Source of the DNA: Romanomermis culicivorax
Taxonomy: Eukaryota > Nematoda > Enoplea > Mermithida > Mermithidae
DNA: 64,000 nucleotides
Direction of reading: 5' to 3'
NCBI GenBank assembly: GCA_963922205.1
Contig: CAWUHX010000046.1
Span: forward strand, 1,302,001 to 1,366,000
Shown here: one piece after another, positions 56,716 to 64,000 of the stretch
How positions within the stretch are numbered: position 1 is the stretch's first letter
Layout: each line of letters starts with the position of its first letter
The notes under the pieces: model-generated
What the model saw: the letters and a program-made list of their open reading frames with translations, nothing else
Database searches by the model: none
What the model was told of the DNA's origin: nothing
Program-made: the position numbers and the translations under genes

Positions 56716-57164
56716 GGTGCAAATGTGGAAAATAGTCTGGCAAAATCTGATGGCGGGCTAGGGAGAAGACAACAGTAAATCTCTCATTTGGACAGCCAAC
56801 CAAAAAACGTGTGTACTTCGGGATATGTATTCAAAAACAACACTCTAGCAGAGGTAGGTCGATTATTGAATTATTAATGGGAAATAAGCTCTTAAATGTA
56901 AAAGGCTTCTTGGCACTAAGTTTTAGTGAATGATTTAAATATGCGAAAAAATTGTTTTCGTACGGCAGACTAAGTTAATGAGCCCCGGGCATCACGTACA
57001 TATATCTGAGTTAGGTAATGAGAAGTATGCACGAATGGATTTAAAAAATGGAAAATGAATTATAAAAACATGTACATTCAGACTGAACGGTCAAAACGCT
57101 TGTTGCAATCGCATACCTGATTTTCTTGTACATTGTGTCATATTTTCATATTTTAATAATTTTT

Positions 57165-58600
57165 CCGAAACCATGATTATGCATGCGTCAAGCCATTCTT
57201 TCGCAATTGTCACGTGCCGCTCAATTCTCCAACGTCACGTGATTCCGATCATGCCGACATTTTGTTATTTTTCATGTTTCGTTTATTACTCGATCATGCT
57301 TTTGTTTATTTCATTTTCACACATGCATTTTGTGTTCGTTTTTTATATTTTTCATGCATTTCTATGTTTCGTTTTGTTGTATTTTTATTTCTTTACAAAC
57401 GCGGGCTACAGTAGGCCCTTTAGCTAAAAACTTCCGCCAGTCGTGCTCCACGAGTACATGGCTATTTTTGGTGCATTCACACACCTCTTATCATCAAAAA
57501 TTAGCGTTGTTTTTGTTACGCAAAAACGACTAGCTAAGAAGTTTAGCTAAAGACGTTCATATGCTTAGCATAGGCACTGCAGTCGGCCTCAGTGCTAAAT
57601 GCATGTGAACGAAAAATGTCTATGTGCTCATAGGCATCTTCTGCATCGCGTCTAGCTGCAGAAGTTAGCTTGAGCGCCGAGAAACTCCGCCCAAGCTGCA
57701 GCTGTTTCTTTAGTTTTTCGCTCATTCTTGGGTTCACCAAGCTTTCGTCCGGTTGTAACTCCGCGTCCGCCGCCTTTCGTCAAATTTGCATATTTTATTA
57801 TACACTTGTGCGTCCGCCGCCTTATTACCAATAAATTTGCATAAATTTACCCTTGTTCACTGCGTCCGCCGCTTACCGTCTACAGTACCCACTGCCCATC
57901 AGTGCCAGGTGTCCGACCGCCCCCGGTTCGTGAAGAAAACGTTGGAGAATCGCCTCCCGCTCGCCGCCGCTCGCTACTAGGACGTTTGTGGATCGCATCC
58001 CCGCCCCAGTGCCAGAAGACCGAAAGTATCCAGGGACTTGCCGCCCGTTTCGTCGAATCGCTTGAGAAACAGGACTAGGTGAGTCTTCTCAGGGGATTAT
58101 TGTTATTTGTGGGGTATTTGTTGGGAAATCCTTCCTAAGTCGGTTTCCCAAGGTTTCCACAGATAAGTAGGGCCTCCACCTCTCAGGTTCGGGCTAAAAA
58201 GGGGCTGTCTGGTTCATAATCGGGTCCCACAAATTAGGTCATTTTACGGGTGACCCTGTCCCCACTCTCACTGAGTAGGACTCGGGGATTGTCGCACCTA
58301 GCCTGGCAGCGTTGTCCATTACCCTACAGCAAGACCCCAAGGACAACACAAGAGAACCAACTATAGACCTCTCTATAGCCACCATTTGCCAGGTTAGGCC
58401 CCAACGCCAACCAGGGAAGCCTGGGGAAAATGCCAGTATCCATCAGGAGTCACAGCCTATTACTCACTGTAATAGGATCAATCTGATATGGTTCACCATC
58501 AATGTGACGTCTAAAACACGGTATTACCTGATGAGATACCCAAACCTCCCCAGCTCTCCCAAATCCACATGTCATACACGTGACATGCCATAAAATGTGA
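57165..58600 (+). other. GC-richer segment of unknown nature (possible LTR-retroelement remnant or 5' exon)
   Basis: GC content rises between about 57400 and 58600. Three GCGTCCGCCGC blocks (57765, 57809, 57863) are spaced along it. A GTGAGT donor-like site follows GAAACAGGACTAG at 58079, and the following sequence is CCA/GGG-rich and mostly unlike the AT-rich surroundings. I see no reverse transcriptase, integrase or repeated LTR within the window and no convincing long coding frame. Confidence 0.35.
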
Positions 58601-59711
58601 CATGGATGGCGCAATATGTGACACAATTTTTATGCGAAAAATTCAAGAGTAAAAGCGATTTCAAACTTTCATTTCAACAGTTCAAAAAACATTTGATCTA
58701 AAAAATGTATACAGAGAACTGTCCCACTTCATTCATTTTGGAATGATCGATGCAGCGTAGTTGCAGCGAACTTTTCTTCGAAGGCTCCTCGACTCTAACC
58801 AATAAATTTTATGATAGGGTCTTTACATGATAGGCTGCGTTTGTTGAAACTCCGCCCGTTGCATTGCTCATTTCAGAATCAATAGAGTAATAATAACCAA
58901 TAGCATCAAACTTTGAAAATATGCATCAATTTTTCTTGCATACAAAATTTCATTTGATATCGATCATCTTCATCAGATCTTGTTATGTTCATAATTAATT
59001 TCAAATACTTATTCATTAAAAACATTTTTCATCATATGTTTATTTGATTGGCTGATCGACTCAGTGGCTGATTGGCTGAGAAACATTGAAAAATATAAAA
59101 TTTTGCGGATAACGTCGATCACATTCTTAGCGTACTTCGTATATTTTCAAATGATGATTGTGTGTCGATTTATCGAATGTCTCTATTTCTCGAACGTCTC
59201 GACACCGAAAGTCCCGATTCCTCGAAAGTCCCAGTACTTCGAATAGTGCTCAAGATTTTATCTACAAAGTGTTGTTTTAGCTCGAAATTTTTTTTTTCAA
59301 AAAATCCCGTTTCCTCGAAAATAACAAATTTGCAGGTTTAAATTGCCTTGAGCCCAAACCTAAGCCTAAGCCTAAACCGAGTCTTCATGTCATCAGATAT
59401 ATTAATTTTGAAATTATAGTATTTACGATCAAATTTTCAGACGTTTCAAGAAAATCGATTTGTTTGTATGTGGCACTCCGATGAACTGGGGATGCACCAA
59501 TGTTCGATGAATTATAAATTTTATCTTCTTTTCGAGGAATCGGAACTTTCGAGGAACCGGAAAAGCTAATTCATGATACACTAAAGCATGCTTCGAGGAA
59601 TCGGGACTTTCGGAGAATCGGGACTTTCGAGGAAAGGGGACGTTCGAGGAATAAGGATACAACCGAAAATTCTTGTGTAAAAAGGGTCGCGGGGAAAAAC
59701 GGATAGTGTAA

Positions 59712-61211
59712 AGGCCGATGTATAGTAATCCGTAATCCTGATCCTTAATCCTGAGTTCCTGACCCGATAAGGATCAGGAAAGGATAGGACCAGGTAAAGT
59801 CGTCCTTAACGTCCCTAAATTTAAGGATCGGGACGACTACATGACAAATATTTTACAGTAAGATTAGATATTGAGATGCGTAAGTTGTATAAATAAAGAC
59901 GACGCCAGACAGTAGGTTTTATACATTTTATTGATCTTGTTCATTATTCTGATTATTTTTTTATTTTCGTTCACGTTGCACATGTTTACGTACATGCGTT
60001 TACATTATTTTGTTTCGATGTTTTTTGTTTATTTGTCATATTTTAATTCCCCCTTTATTAATTTTTTTAATTTTAAATTTTAAAATTTTTTAATTTTAAA
60101 TTTTAAAATTTTTAATTTTAAATTTTAAAATTTTTAATTTTAAATTTTAAAATTTTTTAATTTAAAATTTTAAAATTTTTAGTTTCGAATTTTATATCTT
60201 TTTAAAATTTGTATATTTGAAATTTTAAATTTTTTAGTTTTGAATTTTTAAACTTTAAATTATTAAATTTTTAGATTTTTAATTTTTAAATTTTTAAATT
60301 TTAAATTTGTTAATTTTAAATTTTTTAATTTTAAACTTTTTAATTTTAAACTTTTTAATTTTAAATTTTTTAATTTTAAATTTTTTAATTTTAAATTTTT
60401 TAATTTTAAATTTTTTAATCTTAAATTTTTTAATCTTGAATTTTTGAATTTTTAAATTTTTTAATTCTAAATTTTTTAATTTTAAATTTTTCAATTTTGA
60501 ATTTTTCAATTTTAAATTTTCTAATTTAAAAGGTTTTCAATTTAAAATGTTAAAATTTTCTAATTTCAAACTTTAATTTTTCCAATTTTAAATTTCAAAT
60601 ATTTCAATTTTAAATTTTTTTAAATTAATAGAGTTTGACATTAAAATTACTTAATTTTTTAGAAAGTTAATTTTTTAATAAATAAAAACCCTAGAATCAA
60701 TCTACAAAAGCCCAAATCTGCCGCTTTGTTGTAAACAAACATGGCTACAGTATTACAACGCGCTGTAGTTGGAAAGTATTGCACTTGGGTAAAGTGCGCA
60801 TATTTCACCAAAAAACATAAAAAATCTATTTCTTAGCTGACTACTCTATCTTATCTGGTAGCAAATTCTTAGTTTTTGCTAATTTCACTTCATTTTACAT
60901 TCCAATGGCCGGAAGATGTAACTAGGACTATGCGCAGGCTGAAGCCGTTACGCACTTGATGAGTATTTACCGTAGCGTGTAGCTTTCCCGATCCTTTACG
61001 GAAGGCTTGTACTTAGTTCCCGACGTCAGGAAAGCCGATCCTTTCCCGATCAGGAAGACATCGGGAACACCTTTCCTTATCAGGTCGGGAATGCTATCCC
61101 GATCCTGATTTCAGGATTACGGATTGCGTCAGGATCGAAAATTTAGGGAACGAGCTTTCCTGACTCAGGAAAGGTCATTTTTTAAGGATCAGGATGACTA
61201 TACATCGGCCT
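59712..61211. mobile_element. 1.5-kb DNA element, AGGCCGATGTATAGT ends, TAA TSD
   Basis: The 15-bp ends AGGCCGATGTATAGT and ACTATACATCGGCCT are perfectly inverted and flanked by TAA (59709-59711 and 61212-61214). The subterminal zones repeat GGATCAGGAAAGG/CCTTTCCTGA motifs. The end sequence and TSD resemble 677-2116, suggesting the same PIF/Harbinger-like group. No transposase; the middle is AT simple sequence. Confidence 0.8.
60055..60640. repeat. AT-rich simple-sequence block (TTTTAAATTTT ladder)
   Basis: About 580 bp composed almost only of short alternating A and T runs on a roughly 11-13-bp period. The lysine/phenylalanine reading frame across it is an artefact of this repeat. Confidence 0.9.
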
Positions 61212-62219
61212 TAACATTACTCCATTTGCTGCGCATGAAGGAAACCTTCAATGTACTAAATTTAATCAAATTTATTTGCATACTGTTCTGCCCTTATCAA
61301 TCCTACTGTATTTTAAACTCAACTGTTTCTCATCATACAATAAATATACTGAATCTGTTTGCATATACACTTTCGATGAACTGAGATATGTGATGCACCA
61401 ATGTTCGATGAATCTTAAATTTTATTTTCTTTTCGAGGAATCGGAAAAGCAAATTCATGATGTTCTAGGATTCTTGAATCGGAAAAGCAAATTCATGATG
61501 TTCTAGGATTCATGATCTAAAGCATGTTTCGAGGAATCGGAAATTTTATTCACTTTCCGAGGAATCGAGACTTTCGAGGAAAGGGGACGTTCGAAGAATG
61601 GGGATACAACCGAAGTGATTTATGCCGGGACCCCATGAAAGTCAGTTCAACACGGAAAAACTAGTAGAGCTAATTACTGTAATGAATGGAGAAATTTTCT
61701 CGTTCATGAGCGACAGGAAGAACGCTAAAAATTTCCTCTCGTAATCTCGTCAAAATCTGTCGAGTAACACTCGAGTGTCAAACGCAGTTCTATCCAAATC
61801 AAGAATGAATTAGCAACTTCTCATCGTTTTGGAGAAATTTAACCTTTTTCTACAATAAAATTATCCGCTAGGGAGAAATTGTGTATCAGATTGAATCCAC
61901 TTTTTTATTCCATCTGCATCTGCCGTTTCAATGTGAATGGACTATAGTATGACAATTTTCTGTGTTTTTTACTCGCACAATTTTGTCGTATTTTCTGAAA
62001 CTTATCTCCCGATGATACGAGAGAATTCCCAATTTTATAGGAGTGTTGTAGTTTTATCGACTTTTATGGAATAATGGAATCGAACGATGGTTCTACGTTT
62101 GTCTGGAGTTGATATGATATAATAATAAGATCCTATTTTTAGTTCAAACTAACTTTGCGGAGTTTCGTCAGTTGCGGATGCAATAACAGATACACAAAAA
62201 AATAAGATCGAGAACGAAG

Positions 62220-62789
62220 ATGTATCGTTTACAGACTCTTTGTACTATACTTACTGTATTATTCTTTATTTCCGATAGTAAATTAATTCTAATCTGAAGT
62301 GAACAAACTATAACCACGTGATTTTATATTTATTCCAGATTTGATAAGACAAATTTTCGCGTGCAGCTCTGGTGGTGGCAATTTGTACAAAGATGCAGGG
62401 TAAGGAGGAACTTGATTGTTTAATTTTCTTTTACTAGTAATATTCATGAACAAAATGCTGAATTTTCATAAATTCTGCTATTCCGCAATATGCTACTGAT
62501 CAAGTGTTTGTATGTGAACCTGGACTCGTGTAGTTTATTGCTTCCTTGAAATTCCTTTTTCAGTGTGCAAAATTTCATTTTTGTTTCTAAATGCTCAAAA
62601 TTTTAAAATGTAAATTTCACATTCTGGAATTTAGCAAGATTACTATGCTCATTCAGTCTAAATTAGAATATTCTTTTTCCAGATTGAGTCAAGATGCCAT
62701 GATGGATCTATTGATCCAGAAACTTATTCAATCAAAAATCGAAAGCAGAATGAGCAATCCTCAGGGTGTCAGAAGAAAGAAGAAAAAAG
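62220..62789 (+). CDS. Putative secreted small protein, first three coding exons (3' end unresolved)
   Basis: Exons 62220-62277, 62339-62399 and 62683-62789 are GT-AG with matching phases (1, then 2, then open in phase 1). An in-frame TAA lies 39 bp upstream of the ATG. The leader MYRLQTLCTILTVLFFISD plus NLIRQIFA is hydrophobic and signal-peptide-like. The 48-residue remainder has one Cys, a Gly-rich start (CSSGGGNLYKDAG), an amphipathic helix-like middle (MMDLLIQKLIQSKIESRM) and a strongly basic RRKKKK end like a propeptide processing site. This suggests a peptide or small secreted protein precursor. I recognise no family. Read-through past exon 3 would stop after KGKWS. Confidence 0.6.
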
Positions 62790-62914
62790 GTAAGTGGAGT
62801 TAATTTTACCCTCAATGTACCAAACGGACATCAAACTTCTATGCAATGGCAAATATTTCTCTGAAAGTGGAAAACAGGAATTAAAATTATGGCTATAATG
62901 CCTACAGTTTTCAG

Positions 62915-63061
62915 AATACCGTCGATCCTGCGACAAATTCCTGGAATTAATTTTTGATAAGCTTTTTCCCTTCAACATTTTTTCACAATTAAGGGCAATA
63001 ACGAATCAATTGAGCAATCGCGAATTTTTAAGCAAAATTCAGATCCATTTGCTTATACAGG
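62915..63061 (+). CDS. Possible fourth exon of the secreted-protein gene
   Basis: After a pyrimidine-rich tract and AG at 62913-62914, a frame in the right phase stays open (EYRRSCDKFLELIFDKLF onward). The first in-phase donor is GTGAGC, which lies inside the terminal repeat of the mariner-like MITE at 63058. The residue content is hydrophobic and not obviously continuous with exon 3, so this is a weak call. Confidence 0.3.
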
Positions 63062-63814
63062 GTGAGCCAAAAAAAGGGCAACCGATACTAACTTTCATAG
63101 CTCCCAAATGGTGAAGATTTTTTAATGCGGTTTCTTGCTGTCGATAGGTAAAACATCTGGCATAAAAACTGCGAAGTTTCGGCCAGATTGCTCGAATATT
63201 GACTGAAAAGAATTGAAAATACTAAAAGTCGATTTTTTTGCAAATAAATTCTGAAAAATTAACCAAAATTAGCAAGAATCAACATGTCTTACAACAGAAA
63301 AGTACAATACATCCAATCATGAGAACCATATAACAGTTGGAAACTAAAAGAAAGCCGTTCTAGTGTGTCCGGCCTTCTGTTTCACCAATAATTTTAATCG
63401 TTTTTCGATCTGGTTAATGACAGAATTGATTTTGCTTTTTTCAATTTCAAAACAAAAGCTCTTGATTTTGGCGGAATTTTGTCCCGCATTGAAACAAGAA
63501 ATCAGTGACTTTAAATTACGTGTAACTTACAAATCCGGGTGAATTTTAGAGTATTATTGTGTGTAAAAAGCTTTGCAAAACTTTTCTCACAATAGGACGA
63601 CTTTTACTTTGATTTCACAACTTTTACTTTTTGAAAAATGACCACTTTTACTAAATTTCTGTTTGTACAATTACCATAAAGGTTAGGGAAATAAAATTTA
63701 GCTTTTTTGGCAAAGATAAGCAGTGCATTCTAATGCAGCAATCCGCATTAAGAAAGCTTTATTCGTTCAAAAGTTATGGAAGTCAGCACCGGTCGCCATT
63801 TTTGGCTCACCCTG
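63058..63814. mobile_element. 757-bp mariner-like MITE with TA TSD
   Basis: CAGGGTGAGCCAAAAA at 63058 and TTTTTGGCTCACCCTG to 63814 are perfect inverted ends, each next to TA. The sequence is typical of IS630-Tc1-mariner termini. No transposase frame is present. Confidence 0.85.
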
Positions 63815-64000
63815 TATTTAAAATTTTAACTTCCTCAAGTTTTGGCCTGATCACTTCTGACCTCATAACCGATTCCGATATTGATCAATTATTGCGCATG
63901 TTCCTCAATACTGAGCTGATCTGTTTTTAGAGAAGTTCACCTCAATAGTCAGCTTTATTTCAGCATACGAAAGGGATTTGTCCTCATGCTTAACATACGT

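Larger units (their letters stand above)
59150..61620. repeat. CGAGGAATCGGGACTTT iteron clusters around an inserted element
   Basis: Copies of CGAGGAATCGGGACTTT and its inverse occur at 59180-59245 (inverse), 59530-59660 and 61430-61610. The clusters lie on both sides of the element 59712-61211. The arrangement looks like the arms of an iteron-type element broken by the insertion. Confidence 0.55.

Noticed and set aside
57173-57427. Hydrophobic open frame suggestive of a membrane protein
   Set aside because: It is a T-rich stretch (TTTTT, TTCAT) without conserved motifs or splice sites, so Phe/Leu/Tyr content is expected by composition.
59530-59660. CRISPR-like spaced repeats (CGAGGAATCGGGACTTT)
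   Set aside because: The genome is animal nuclear DNA, spacers are short and irregular, and the repeats occur in inverted orientation at the other arm, so they are transposon iterons.
60294-60509. Lysine/phenylalanine repeat protein on the minus strand
   Set aside because: It is the translation of the AT simple-sequence ladder, with no start context or non-repeat coding flank.

Overview
This window is AT-rich nuclear DNA of an animal, probably an invertebrate. The evidence is GT-AG introns, a Polycomb-group gene with MBT, SLED and SAM domains, a long C2H2 zinc-finger gene, and many nested eukaryotic DNA transposons plus a LINE fragment. I cannot name the species from the sequence. There is no operon structure and nothing bacterial.

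Layout. 1-12.1 kb is repeat-dominated: a MITE-like element with TAA target duplication carrying a decayed LINE reverse transcriptase (677-2116), then several DNA elements with 8-bp target-site duplications (TSDs). 12.2-26.3 kb is a minus-strand gene with 11 coding exons that I assembled by hand; every splice phase matches and the product is 1,307 aa with about 19 C2H2-type fingers and acidic tracts. Its introns hold a tandem pair of tRNA-like sequences, a 209-bp MITE and a decayed hAT transposase. 26.3-30.2 kb is intergenic, with nested MITEs. 30.2-51.1 kb is a second minus-strand gene with 13 coding exons (715 aa): two MBT repeats, a SLED domain and a C-terminal SAM domain, an Sex-comb-on-midleg (Scm) type Polycomb-group protein. 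Two of its introns are about 6 kb and packed with mobile elements. 51.1-62.1 kb is again repeat-rich. It includes three elements nested inside one another, each with an exact 8-bp TSD, a GC-rich stretch of unknown nature, and a 1.5-kb element carrying an AT-rich simple-sequence block. 62.2 kb to the window end holds the start of a plus-strand gene whose first three exons encode a signal-peptide-like leader and a short basic-ended protein; its continuation meets a mariner-like MITE.

Function. The two long genes are transcribed in the same direction, are not obviously co-regulated, and both plausibly act in the nucleus (chromatin repression; DNA binding). The rest is mainly a record of successive transposon insertions. 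Several unrelated element families share one architecture: short terminal inverted repeats plus multiple copies of a short, often palindromic, subterminal motif. Exon boundaries come from phase-consistent GT-AG reading by eye, not from transcripts; element boundaries come from matching inverted ends and TSDs.
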